Origin: Candidatus Woesearchaeota archaeon
Lineage (GTDB): Archaea > Nanobdellota > Nanobdellia > Woesearchaeales > UBA9642
Assembly: GCA_026002815.1 (NCBI GenBank)
Contig: BPGB01000001.1
Location: 1 to 54,489 of the forward strand
DNA: 54,489 nucleotides
Reading direction: 5' to 3'
Shown: positions 29,693-38,365 of the stretch, piece by piece
How the letters are laid out: each line of letters starts with the position of its first letter
Numbering within the stretch: position 1 is the stretch's first letter
Position numbers and translations under genes: made by a program
The notes under the pieces: generated by a model
Told to the model about the DNA's origin: nothing
The model's database searches: none
The model's input: only the letters and a program-made list of their open reading frames with translations

Positions 29693-30514
29693 ATGGAGAA
29701 GATAATTACAAAGAAAGAAGAACTCAAAAGGGTTCCATTATATATACAAGGATTAGATGAGAACATAGAGGGAGGAATACCCGAGGGATACGTCACATTA
29801 ATATGTGGAACCGCGGGAACTATGAAATCCTCAGTAAGCTTTAACTCTCTTTACTATGAAGCAGCATATAAAGGAAAAATAGGATTATATATCTCTTTAG
29901 AACAAAGTTATATTTCCTTACTCAATCATGTAATAAATATGGGTTATGATTTAAGCAAAATCAACATATTATTGATAAATGATTTATCAAACATAAACAC
30001 TCAACTTTCACAATTAAAAAATTCTAAAAAAGGAACAATAATATTTGCAGATCTTGGAGCAATAAGAAAAGAAATAAAAGACACTAAAATTAATACAACA
30101 GCAAACGCCGGATGGATAAATGTAATAAAAAATCTAGTTAAGAAAATAAAATCAGATCTCGGACTGCATATGTTTGTTTTAGATTCTTTGTCTGCACTGT
30201 ATGTTCTTGGAAAATTTGAAAATCCAAGAATAGAATTATTCTATATATTTGAGTTTTTAAGGGATTTAAACATAACATCTTACTTAATATCAGAAATGCC
30301 TCTTGATGGAAGCAGATATTCTGAGTATGGTGTTGAAGATTATTTATCAGATGGAATAATATATATAAGACTTTCACAGTTTAGAAGAGCAGTAGTTAGA
30401 GAGATTTCAGTAGTAAAGATGAGGAGTACAGCAGTAAATACTGATGTGTTCAGTTTAGAGTTTAAGAATGGAAAATTTGCCGCATTATATGGTGGACAGA
30501 ATCCATTATTGTAA
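29693..30514 (+). CDS. KaiC/RadA-superfamily ATPase
   Basis: 273 aa from ATG 29693, with AGGTGAG (29682-29688) ahead; the GTG at 29684 is part of that site. A single RecA-like domain: Walker A CGTAGTMKSS (about 38-47), with Met in place of the usual Gly before Lys, as in archaeal KaiC-like proteins; the catalytic Glu region is LYISLEQS; Walker B HMFVLDSLSAL. The C-terminal VKMRSTAVNTDVFSLEFKNGKFA block is typical of archaeal KaiC-like proteins. Function is probably signalling or assembly control, perhaps tied to the propeller encoded just upstream. Confidence 0.85.
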   Translation: MEKIITKKEELKRVPLYIQGLDENIEGGIPEGYVTLICGTAGTMKSSVSFNSLYYEAAYKGKIGLYISLEQSYISLLNHVINMGYDLSKINILLINDLSNINTQLSQLKNSKKGTIIFADLGAIRKEIKDTKINTTANAGWINVIKNLVKKIKSDLGLHMFVLDSLSALYVLGKFENPRIELFYIFEFLRDLNITSYLISEMPLDGSRYSEYGVEDYLSDGIIYIRLSQFRRAVVREISVVKMRSTAVNTDVFSLEFKNGKFAALYGGQNPLL

Positions 30515-30907
30515 TTTATTTTTTTACAGTATTTTTTCTTATTGTTCTTATCGATTTTTATTTTCTTATTGATTCTATTCTTATTCTTATTATTATTGAT
30601 TCTTATTTTTCTTATTAATTTTTATTCTTTTTATGATTATTTTTATTAATTAATCTTATAATAATTAATTAAATTTATAATTTTATTAATATTAATATTG
30701 TTGCGGTCAGTGATGAGGTTATTCCCGTCTGATACTGATGAAGACGAAAAACTTACTGAGACCGCACTCCTAACATTATTTTAAGAAATCATATTACATA
30801 TTATATAATTCTGATAATTTTTTTTATTATGCAATATTTTTATATATTGAACTCTCCTATATGAAATAAACAAAAAACTTATAAATTGCCAAGTTTCACT
30901 TTTCATA
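30515..30907. other. intergenic region with a box C/D sRNA
   Basis: About 390 bp without a protein gene. The left part is T-rich low complexity and may act as the transcript end of the KaiC-like gene. At 30703-30765 is a guide RNA (separate entry). TTAATTAAATTTATAAT (about 30665-30681) precedes it by about 25-30 bp and could be its promoter. AACTTATAAA (30876 onward) precedes the ferredoxin gene. Confidence 0.6.
30703..30765 (+). ncRNA. box C/D guide sRNA
   Basis: All four boxes are present in order: C GTGATGA (30710-30716), D' CTGA (30729-30732), C' TGATGA (30736-30741), D CTGA (30756-30759). The ends form a 6-bp stem, GCGGTC (30703-30708) with GACCGC (30760-30765). The guides are GGTTATTCCCGT (before D', 12 nt) and AGACGAAAAACTTA (before D, 14 nt); by the fifth-nucleotide rule they would direct 2'-O-methylation of a G in ACGGGAATAACC and a U in TAAGTTTTTCGTCT. 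The D' target resembles a stretch near helix 8 of archaeal 16S rRNA, but this needs a rRNA sequence to confirm. Nop5 and fibrillarin, its protein partners, are encoded 6 kb away. Confidence 0.85.
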
Positions 30908-31102
30908 ATGGCAAAATATAAGATCGAACTTGACAGGAATACATGTATAGGTTGTGGAGCATGCACTGTTGCTTGCGACAACTTCGTTACAGATGGTGAT
31001 AAGGCAAAAGTAGTCAATTCAGAAGTTGATTCTATAGGGTGCAATAAAGAAGCTGCAGACGGCTGTCCGGTTGGTGCAATAAAAATAACAAAAATTGAAT
31101 AA
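30908..31102 (+). CDS. [4Fe-4S] ferredoxin
   Basis: 64 aa, single-cluster ferredoxin like that of Pyrococcus. Cluster ligands Cys13, Cys16, Cys19 in CIGCGAC and Cys53 in GCPVGAI; Cys23 and Cys45 are placed for the disulfide seen in those proteins. A low-potential electron carrier, for example for pyruvate oxidoreductase. Leaderless start supported by CTTATAAAT about 27 bp ahead. Confidence 0.95.
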   Translation: MAKYKIELDRNTCIGCGACTVACDNFVTDGDKAKVVNSEVDSIGCNKEAADGCPVGAIKITKIE

Positions 31103-31216
31103 TAACAAAAATTGAATAATTCCTTAAAAAATAAATTTAAAATATAAATAAATATTTTATAAAAATAAGTCTTTTTTAAAGATAAAAATTATAAATTCTT
31201 AAATAATCTATAAATT

Positions 31217-33646
31217 ATGAAAGATAAAATTTCTATAAATTCAAAAGATTCAATAAATGGATTCATAGTTTATCCTACATATAGAATTGTTGATGATGAA
31301 TCGGATGAAGGATTGAGAAAGAAGAGAAAAAAGGCACTAATATACTTGTTTGGAAGACTTGAGAATGGAGAAAGTTTTTTAGTTATAAAAAATTATAGGC
31401 CTTACTTCTATGTAAAGACATCTGATTTAACATCTGATTTAAAAAGTGATAAGATTAAGAAAATATTGCAAGAGTATGATGCTAACATAATCGACACTGA
31501 ATTCAAAAATTTTGAAGGAGAAAAAGTTACTAAGATAATATTATGGCTTCCTGCAGATGTTTCTAAGTTAAGGAAGTATTTAGAGGAAGAATTAAAAATA
31601 GAGTCATATGAAGCAGACATAAGGTTTTATCAAAGATTTCTGATAGATCATGATATAAAAGGGTCTTTAAGAATAGTCGGAGATTATAAAAAAGGAGAAT
31701 ATGTTAATAGAATATACTCTGAGCCAGAGATTGCCCCTTCAGATTGGATTCCAGAATTAAAAGTATTGTCCATAGATATTGAGACAGATAGCAAGGGGAA
31801 AAGAATTTATTGTATATCATTATATTCTGATTCATATAAAAAAGTTCTTATTGTAGCATCAGAAAAAGATATTGGAAAGCCTCTTCATAATGCAATAACA
31901 TTAAATACTGAAAAAGAAATGTTATTAAAATTTTCAGAACTAATAAAAGATTTAGATCCAGATGTGATAACAGGTTGGAATTTGATAGACTTTGATTTAA
32001 AAGTACTGAAAGAAAAATTTGACAAATATAATATTCCGTTTGTTCTTGGAAGGGCAGACTGGACTTGTAAATTAGAGATAAACAACGAATTCATGAAGGA
32101 TTCTACAGCGGATTTCCCAGGAAGAATGGTTCTTGACGGGATACACTTACTAAAGACAAGCTTTGTAAAATTAGAAAATTATAAACTTGAAACTGCTGCG
32201 CAAACTCTTTTAGGAGAATCTAAAATAATCGGCCAAGAAAATAAGGCAGAGGAAATAGATGCTCTTTTCAGAGAAAATCAACAAAAACTAGTGGATTATA
32301 ACTTAAAAGATGCCGAATTAGTATATATGTTATTATATAAAACCTCTGCATTACCATTGACAATTCAAAGAGCAATGATTACTGGAATGACTCTTGAAAG
32401 AGTCAGGGCTAGCGTTGCTAGTTTGGATAATTTATTCTTAAGATATGCAAAAAAACACGGAATAGTTCTTAATAATGCAAAATTCTCAGAAAAAGATGCT
32501 CCTTTCAAAGGAGGATATGTTATGAATCCTAAACCAGGAATTTATGAGTATGTTGTTGTTTTGGATTTCAAGAGCCTATATCCTTCAATAATAAGAACAC
32601 TAAATATTGATCCATATTCTTATGTAAAAAATCCTCCTAAGAATCTTGACAAAAAAAGATACATTAAAGCTACAAACGGTGCTGTTTTTAAAAATCAAGA
32701 CGGAATATTGCCGATGATTATACAAGATGTCTGGAAGCAGAGAGATGAAGCTAAGAAGCAAAAAAAACCTGCACATGTTATTTATGCTTTGAAAATAATA
32801 ATGAACTCATTTTATGGCGTGTTAGGTAATCCTAGTTGCAGGTTTTATAATCCTCAACTAAGTAATGCTATAACATATACAGCGGAAGAAATAATTAAGT
32901 TGACTGCTAAAAAGGTCGAAGAGCTCGGATTTGAAGTAATATATGGCGATACAGATAGTGTTTTTGTAGTTAGCAAAGCTAAGAATGTAGATGATGCAGA
33001 AAAAATAGGTAAGAGAATAGAGAAATACATAAATGAATTCTATGAACACTATATAATGGAAAAATATAACAGGAAAAGTTATTTCGAGATACAGTTCGAG
33101 AAGTTATTTAAGATATTATTAATGCCAAAAATGCGCGGCTCAGAGGAAGGTGCAAAAAAGAGATATGCTGGATTGTTGATAAAAGACGGGGTAGAAGAGA
33201 TTAGTTTTACTGGAATGGAATTTGTAAGAGGAGATTGGACTGATTTATCAAAAAAATTTCAGGTTGAATTGTTTGAAAAGGTTTTTAAAAAAGAAGAATT
33301 TTCTGATTATATAAAAAAATTTGTTCTTGATCTTAAGAAAGGAAAATATGATGAATTGTTAGTGTATAGAAAAAATATAAACAAGCCTCTTGATGAATAC
33401 ACTAAAACAACTCCGCCGCACGTAAAAGCAGCAAGACAATTAAAGAAACTTACTTCAAACCAGATACAATATGTTATAACAACAGAGGGGCCGGAGCCTA
33501 TTGAAAAGTTAAAGCATCAACCAGATTATGAACATTATATAGAAAAGCAGTTAAAACCAATAGCAGATACAATATTACCTATTTACGGAAAGAATTTTGA
33601 TGAAATAATAAAAGGTAGTAAGCAAACAAAATTGTTTGGTTATTAA
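31217..33646 (+). CDS. polB: family-B DNA polymerase
   Basis: 809 aa, replicative-size PolB. Proofreading exonuclease: SIDIETDS (Asp187, Glu189), NLIDFD, and YNLKDAELV. Polymerase: motif A DFKSLYPSI (Asp450), motif B KIIMNSFYG, motif C YGDTDS (Asp578, Asp580). C-terminal thumb contains MKMRGSEEGAKKRYAG-like text (here MRGSEEGAKKRYAG). All catalytic residues are present. The gene is preceded by a short tandem copy of ATAACAAAAATTGAATA that includes the end of the ferredoxin gene. Confidence 0.97.
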   Translation: MKDKISINSKDSINGFIVYPTYRIVDDESDEGLRKKRKKALIYLFGRLENGESFLVIKNYRPYFYVKTSDLTSDLKSDKIKKILQEYDANIIDTEFKNFEGEKVTKIILWLPADVSKLRKYLEEELKIESYEADIRFYQRFLIDHDIKGSLRIVGDYKKGEYVNRIYSEPEIAPSDWIPELKVLSIDIETDSKGKRIYCISLYSDSYKKVLIVASEKDIGKPLHNAITLNTEKEMLLKFSELIKDLDPDVITGWNLIDFDLKVLKEKFDKYNIPFVLGRADWTCKLEINNEFMKDSTADFPGRMVLDGIHLLKTSFVKLENYKLETAAQTLLGESKIIGQENKAEEIDALFRENQQKLVDYNLKDAELVYMLLYKTSALPLTIQRAMITGMTLERVRASVASLDNLFLRYAKKHGIVLNNAKFSEKDAPFKGGYVMNPKPGIYEYVVVLDFKSLYPSIIRTLNIDPYSYVKNPPKNLDKKRYIKATNGAVFKNQDGILPMIIQDVWKQRDEAKKQKKPAHVIYALKIIMNSFYGVLGNPSCRFYNPQLSNAITYTAEEIIKLTAKKVEELGFEVIYGDTDSVFVVSKAKNVDDAEKIGKRIEKYINEFYEHYIMEKYNRKSYFEIQFEKLFKILLMPKMRGSEEGAKKRYAGLLIKDGVEEISFTGMEFVRGDWTDLSKKFQVELFEKVFKKEEFSDYIKKFVLDLKKGKYDELLVYRKNINKPLDEYTKTTPPHVKAARQLKKLTSNQIQYVITTEGPEPIEKLKHQPDYEHYIEKQLKPIADTILPIYGKNFDEIIKGSKQTKLFGY

Positions 33647-33689
33647 TTTTGATGATGATAAATCTGCTGATTATAATAATGAGTAATAC

Positions 33690-33968
33690 TTAATATTTTT
33701 GTAAATACCCTGGTTGCGGTTCAAATAATATGCCGTCTCTTTTTAATTTTTCTATTGTTGCAGTTATCTCCATTTCTGTCATTCCCCTGCTTTCTGCTTC
33801 TGAAATTATTTGTTCCGTTTGAACCTTTTTCTTTTTACCCACAACTTCGTCAAATATTGTTAATAATTTTATTTTAGTATCTAATTCAAAATCGTTCATC
33901 ATCGATGAAGCTAATTGTTTTTGTAATCTCATTACCTCATCGAACTCAGTATCATCTAATACACCCAT
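33690..33968 (-). CDS. stand-alone MCM-C-terminal-like winged-helix protein
   Basis: 92 aa. The second half (IISEAESRGMTEMEITATIE...GILFEPQPGYLQKY) resembles the winged helix found at the C terminus of archaeal MCM helicases. The N-terminal half (FDEVMRLQKQLASSMMNDFELDTKIKLL) is helical. No AAA domain accompanies it, so it is a free-standing version. It converges with polB, 43 bases away. A role in replication is inference from similarity and position. Confidence 0.55.
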   Translation of the reverse strand: MGVLDDTEFDEVMRLQKQLASSMMNDFELDTKIKLLTIFDEVVGKKKKVQTEQIISEAESRGMTEMEITATIEKLKRDGILFEPQPGYLQKY

Positions 33969-34149
33969 TATTTCTTACACCCCTAAAATAAATAAGACAA
34001 AAAGCTTTAAATAGTTATCGAAATTAGTATAGGAAATAGTATATTAATGTCAATAATTTTTTTCTTCACTTGTAAAATACACTAAAAATTTATATAACTT
34101 AATATCGAATAGATGATTATCATTGAATTATTATTTGGGGGTGTTTTTT

Positions 34150-34314
34150 TTGGAAATAATAAAAACAGTTAGAGATAAGAATTATGAGTTGCATAATCAT
34201 ATAATAATTGATGCAGGGAATTACATCCATAAGCAGATAGAAACAAAAAACGGAAGAACTTATATGAGGTTGAAGCAGAGAAAATTATTCATAAAAAACT
34301 TAAACATTCTTTAA
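34150..34314 (+). CDS. small basic protein (54 aa)
   Basis: Start TTG 34150 preceded by GGGGGTG (34137-34143); the ATG at 34123 lacks a site. TATA-like AAATTTATATAA sits at about 34085-34096. Sequence EIIKTVRDKNYELHNHIIIDAGNYIHKQIE...KLFIKNLNIL, mixed alpha/beta and basic. No family recognised. Confidence 0.4.
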   Translation: MEIIKTVRDKNYELHNHIIIDAGNYIHKQIETKNGRTYMRLKQRKLFIKNLNIL

Positions 34315-34375
34315 TACATCTTCATTCTATAATTAGACATCTCATTGTTTATTAAGTATCTTATTAAGTATCTTA

Positions 34376-35764
34376 TTAAATATCTTTTATTATTTCCTCC
34401 TTTAATTTTTTTCTTTTGGACTTGATTTTTTTGACAATCTTTTCTTTTTTATTTATTGCACCAATAATATATTTCATTTCACTAGATTTTTTTGGTTTAA
34501 TAACAATCTTAATATTAGACGCTTTCTTTCCTTTAACAATATCTATAGAAGGGGATTTAGAAATTTTGAATATCTGAGATGGATATAGACTTCTATAACC
34601 AGTTACTAAAAATGAAATAACAGCAGAAATAGCCGCATATGCTCCTAATTGAGTACCAAACAACTCTATGGCCATTATACTAGCTGCTATAGGAGTATTA
34701 GTAGCTCCTGCAAGAACAGAGATTAATCCTATCGCTGCAGAAGTCGCACTATCTAAACCAAGCAATGAACCTAAAGTCATTCCTGCTGCAGCACCTATGA
34801 AGATAATAGGTGTTATAGATCCTCCGCTTCCCCCAAAATTTAATGTTATAACAGTAAATAATAATTTCAGTAAAAAAGCATACCATACTAGTTTCATTCC
34901 TTCAAGAATGCTCTCAACATATTCGAGACCTAAACCTAAATAAATTGTTGAAAAAAGATATGCGAGCGATGCAATTAATGCTCCTGCAAAGAATGCTTTT
35001 AATGGCGGCCAAATTTTTATTCTATTAGAAATTATTTTAGAAAATTTGAATGTTTCTATAATAAAATATGATAATAATCCAAAAATTATTCCAGCAAAAA
35101 TTATTTTTAAAAAGAATGTATTGCTGAATTCAGGAAAGAATTCCAGTCTGGTAAAATAATGAATTCCCAAAGCATTACTTACTTGATATGAAACTATTCC
35201 AGCGATAAATGATGGAAGAAGCACTTCATATAATATTCCTCCTACAAACAACACCTCTACTCCGAATATAGCACCCGCTATTGGGGTTCCAAATACTGAC
35301 GCGAATCCTGCACTGACGCCGCATATCATTAGTTTTCTTCTGTCTTCACGATTTAATCTTAAAAGTTTGCTAAATACTGACGCAGATGCTGCTCCTACAT
35401 CAGCAGCAGGGGCTTCTTTACCTGCACTTCCACCTCCAGATATTGTAATTATTGGAAGAAAAAAAGCCTTCAATCCTGATTTCCAAGAGATACTCTTATT
35501 CTCATGAACTGCTTTTATAACTTTATCTGTTGTATCAATATCATCTTTTGGCCATAAATAATAAACTAATAATGCATTTATGAAGAAAAATATTGGAATA
35601 AAAAAGAGAAAATAAGGGTTCTTTCTTGATACTCCGATGCTATACTCTAATAATTTTAAAAAAGCTGTTGTTGTTAAACCGCCTAAAATACCAATAATAA
35701 TAGATAATATTACCCATTTAACTATGTTTGTTATCAGCACAGTTCGTTCAGATACTTTTGACAT
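34376..35764 (-). CDS. ClC-family chloride channel or H+/Cl- exchanger
   Basis: 462 aa, about 12-18 hydrophobic helices. The pore signature GGSAGKEAP carries the gating glutamate (Glu117; GREGP in classical ClC). Other typical blocks: VFGTPIAGAIFGVEVL and GGSGGSITPIIFIGAAAG. There is a basic C-terminal tail (KKIKSKRKKLKEEI) but no CBS domain pair. The second proton glutamate of exchangers cannot be placed reliably, so channel or exchanger is open. Confidence 0.9.
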   Translation of the reverse strand: MSKVSERTVLITNIVKWVILSIIIGILGGLTTTAFLKLLEYSIGVSRKNPYFLFFIPIFFFINALLVYYLWPKDDIDTTDKVIKAVHENKSISWKSGLKAFFLPIITISGGGSAGKEAPAADVGAASASVFSKLLRLNREDRRKLMICGVSAGFASVFGTPIAGAIFGVEVLFVGGILYEVLLPSFIAGIVSYQVSNALGIHYFTRLEFFPEFSNTFFLKIIFAGIIFGLLSYFIIETFKFSKIISNRIKIWPPLKAFFAGALIASLAYLFSTIYLGLGLEYVESILEGMKLVWYAFLLKLLFTVITLNFGGSGGSITPIIFIGAAAGMTLGSLLGLDSATSAAIGLISVLAGATNTPIAASIMAIELFGTQLGAYAAISAVISFLVTGYRSLYPSQIFKISKSPSIDIVKGKKASNIKIVIKPKKSSEMKYIIGAINKKEKIVKKIKSKRKKLKEEIIKDI

Positions 35765-35962
35765 GATTTAAGAGAAGAATTATATTTATTATAAAATTTT
35801 CTAAAAAAAATAAAAATTAAAAAAAAGAACATAAATAAAAAAATATATTAATCGAAAACATATACATTAATAACTAGTTTGTATTTATCCAGTTATTTTT
35901 ATATTACTCCATTGACTATAATTGCTCATTTAATTATTAAATATTAATTATTTTCATATTAT

Positions 35963-36155
35963 GGGCGTGTAGCGCAGCTTGGATAGCGCGAAGCACTCCT
36001 AAAAACTTTTTGGGAAAAAGCACAAAGAAACTACGTTTCTTGTGCACTAGGAAAAAAGTCCTTTGCGTTTTATCAAAAATAGTTGCAAGCAGTATTTTCC
36101 TAAAGAAAGGTTTTGAGAGATGCTTAGGTCGGGGGTTCAAATCCTCCCACGCCCG
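35963..36155 (+). tRNA. tRNA-Arg(CCU) with a 118-nt intron
   Basis: Acceptor GGGCGTG (35963-35969) pairs with CACGCCC (36148-36154), discriminator G, no encoded CCA. D stem GCGC/GCGC, loop AGCTTGGATA. Anticodon stem AAGCA (35991-35995) with TGCTT (36121-36125). Loop CT-CCT-A then intron, then A38: anticodon CCT. T arm GGGGG-TTCAAAT-CCTCC. The mature length is 75 nt once 36002-36119 is removed. It reads AGG codons. Confidence 0.9.
36002..36119 (+). other. tRNA intron at position 37/38
   Basis: The intron is placed by a relaxed bulge-helix-bulge: exon C32-T33-C34 pairs with GAG (36115-36117), the 3' bulge is AGA (36118-36120), the 5' bulge is TAA (36000-36002), and AAACTTTT (36003-36010) pairs with AAAGGTTT. 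C35 faces a U, so the central helix is three pairs plus a mismatch. Inside, GCACAAAGAAAC (36020-36031) and GTTTCTTGTGC form a long hairpin, and AGGAAAA with TTTTCCT can close another. Confidence 0.75.
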
Positions 36156-36334
36156 TGCATAGGGACGTTATGTCCTATAATATTTTTTATAATATTTTTT
36201 TTTTAAGACTTTTTCTAAAATGATCTTTAGCTTTGATAAAGTGATGAATTTTTAGTATACCAACTTTTTATATGAAAAGTTATTTATATTAAAAATATAG
36301 AAATAAGATAAACAATAAGGAAAAAAAACAGTAT

Positions 36335-36514
36335 CTATTGACCCATTAGGTTCATTAAAAATCTACCTAGAAACATTCCAAATATTGAAACACAAAAACC
36401 TGATATTAAAAAAATATTTTCCACATTCTTGAACATCATACTCCCAAAAATTCCTCCAAACACGAAAAAGAATATAAAAAACCCAAAATAAAACATAAAA
36501 CTAGTAAAACTCAT
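36335..36514 (-). CDS. small two-span membrane protein (59 aa)
   Basis: ATG 36514 has AAGGTG 7 bases upstream; the TTG at 36520 is too close. Very hydrophobic: FMFYFGFFIFFFVFGGIFGS and FLISGFCVSIFGMFLGRFL, joined by FKNVEN. No family recognised. Confidence 0.45.
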   Translation of the reverse strand: MSFTSFMFYFGFFIFFFVFGGIFGSMMFKNVENIFLISGFCVSIFGMFLGRFLMNLMGQ

Positions 36515-36752
36515 AAGCAATCACCTTCTTTTTAAAATATAATTGATTTTTTTTTAATGGATTATTGATTATCTTAAATGTTGATTACTTTAAAAAAGTA
36601 TATTATATAATAAATAACATTTAATAACTAATATTGACAATAATTTTCTATTTAAATATTTTATTAAAACAGTAAATCTTTTATTAATACCTGAGAAAAT
36701 AAGTGCATCAGAACTTGATTAAATTTATAAAATACCATAAATATATCAAAAT

Positions 36753-37589
36753 ATGACTATTTATAAGCATTGTGTAGGAGAAATAAATCTTAATACATTT
36801 AAAGTTAAGACTTTCGATCAAGAACAGGCAATACGCGCATTATCGGAGATTCACGATTATACTATAAATTCTTTTGTATTATTTGAGTTAAGAAAACCGG
36901 AATATAGGGATTTACTTGTTAAAAATAATTTGGCAATAGCAAAAAAAGCAGTATCAGAAGCAATTACTAGAGAACAATTAATTATACAAACAATAAACGC
37001 GATAGAAGAACTTAACAGGATATGTAATAGTTTATCTAAAAGACTTAGAGAATGGTATGGTTATTATTTTCCTGAAATAACAAGAAAAATAGAGGATAAT
37101 GAACTATTTGTTAGAACAATAATAGAAAAAGACAGAAACGAACTAATGAAAGAACTTAATATAAAGAGTACAATGGGTATGAAAGATATAAACAATACAG
37201 ATGTAAATATAATATTAGAGTATGCGAGGCAAATTAAGAGCATTTACTCTCAGAGAGAGTCGTTAAAAAATTATCTAGAGGATTTAATGAACGAAATATG
37301 CCCTAACGTCCTAAGAGTTAGCGGAGCAATAATTGGTGCAAAAATAATAGAACGTGCTGGTTCGTTAAAAAATCTATCAATGATGCCTTCTTCAACTATA
37401 CAAGTTTTAGGTGCTGAAAGAGCATTATTTAGGCATTTAAGAAACAAAAAAATAAAACCACCAAAACATGGTATTATCTTAAATCACCCATCTGTGCTTG
37501 ATTCTAAAAATAGAGGAAAAGCTGCAAGACAATTGGCAGCAAAAATAAGTATCGCATCAAAAATAGATTATTTTAGGGATAAATACTAG
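36753..37589 (+). CDS. nop5: Nop5 (box C/D RNP scaffold)
   Basis: 278 aa. Nop5 binds fibrillarin, L7Ae and guide RNA. The coiled-coil region (LSKRLREWYGYYFPEI) and the Nop domain (VSGAIIGAKIIERAGSLKNL...MPSSTIQVLGAERALFRHL; PPKHGIILNHPSV; GKAARQLAAKISIA) are complete. The region ahead of LREWY is about 100 residues against about 150 in better-known archaeal Nop5, so the N-terminal fibrillarin-binding domain is reduced. TTAAATTTATAAAA lies about 27 bp upstream. Fibrillarin follows after 4 bases. Confidence 0.92.
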   Translation: MTIYKHCVGEINLNTFKVKTFDQEQAIRALSEIHDYTINSFVLFELRKPEYRDLLVKNNLAIAKKAVSEAITREQLIIQTINAIEELNRICNSLSKRLREWYGYYFPEITRKIEDNELFVRTIIEKDRNELMKELNIKSTMGMKDINNTDVNIILEYARQIKSIYSQRESLKNYLEDLMNEICPNVLRVSGAIIGAKIIERAGSLKNLSMMPSSTIQVLGAERALFRHLRNKKIKPPKHGIILNHPSVLDSKNRGKAARQLAAKISIASKIDYFRDKY

Positions 37590-37593
37590 AAAA

Positions 37594-38256
37594 ATGAAAC
37601 AGTTCAAACATTTTAAGGGAATATACGAGAGAGGAAAGGAGATATATACAGAAAACCTTGTAAAAGGTCAGGTGGTTTATGGTGAAAAAATAATCAGAGA
37701 GGACGCAAAGGAATACAGAGAATGGGATCCTAAGCGTTCAAAACTTGGAGCCGCTTTAAAAAAAGAAATATCGCAAATAGGAATTAAAGAGGACGATTAT
37801 GTGCTTTATTTAGGGGCTAGCACAGGCACTACGGTCAGTCATGTCTCTGATATTGTTGGAAAAAACGGTTTGGTCTTCGCATTAGATTTTGCTCCAAGAG
37901 TTCTTCGCGATTTAATTTTCTTGGCAGAATCGAGAAACAATATTGCTCCGGTATTGGCGGATGCTAATAAGCCAGAGACATATGCACACTTAGTGACAGA
38001 AGTTGATACTGTTTTCATGGATGTCGCTCAAAAAAATCAGGTTGAAATATTTTTAAAAAATTGTTCCATTTACTTAAAAAAAGGTGGTTTTGGATTGCTT
38101 GCATTGAAAGCCAGAAGCATAGATGTGACTAGAAAACCTACGGACATATTCAAGCAGGTTAGAAAAGAATTAGAAAAAGACATGATTGTTGCTGATTATA
38201 GAGAATTAGAACCTTACGAGATAGACCATGCATTGTTCGTATGTAAGAAAAAATAA
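37594..38256 (+). CDS. flpA: fibrillarin, rRNA 2'-O-methyltransferase
   Basis: 220 aa, archaeal fibrillarin. SAM-binding YLGASTGTTVSHVSDIVG, then VFALDFAPRVLRDL, and the KARSIDVT block with the catalytic Lys. It methylates 2'-OH of rRNA guided by box C/D sRNAs such as that at 30703. The operon with nop5 is the standard archaeal order. Confidence 0.97.
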   Translation: MKQFKHFKGIYERGKEIYTENLVKGQVVYGEKIIREDAKEYREWDPKRSKLGAALKKEISQIGIKEDDYVLYLGASTGTTVSHVSDIVGKNGLVFALDFAPRVLRDLIFLAESRNNIAPVLADANKPETYAHLVTEVDTVFMDVAQKNQVEIFLKNCSIYLKKGGFGLLALKARSIDVTRKPTDIFKQVRKELEKDMIVADYRELEPYEIDHALFVCKKK

Positions 38257-38365
38257 AAAATTCTTTTAAAAATAAGAGCTTTTAAATGAAAATTATCATG
38301 AAATACATCTTACAACATAAGAAATACAGATTAAATTTTTAAATAATATCTTTTTTACTCATAAA

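Noticed and set aside
33646-33690. TGATGATG followed by CTGA after polB
   Set aside because: Only one C-like and one D-like box; no C'/D pair or terminal stem; it lies between convergent gene ends.
35937-36140. 67-residue minus-strand ORF across the tRNA
   Set aside because: It is a shadow of the tRNA exons and intron, which have complete cloverleaf pairing.
36230-36300. GTGATGA downstream of the tRNA as a C box
   Set aside because: No CTGA follows within guide distance.
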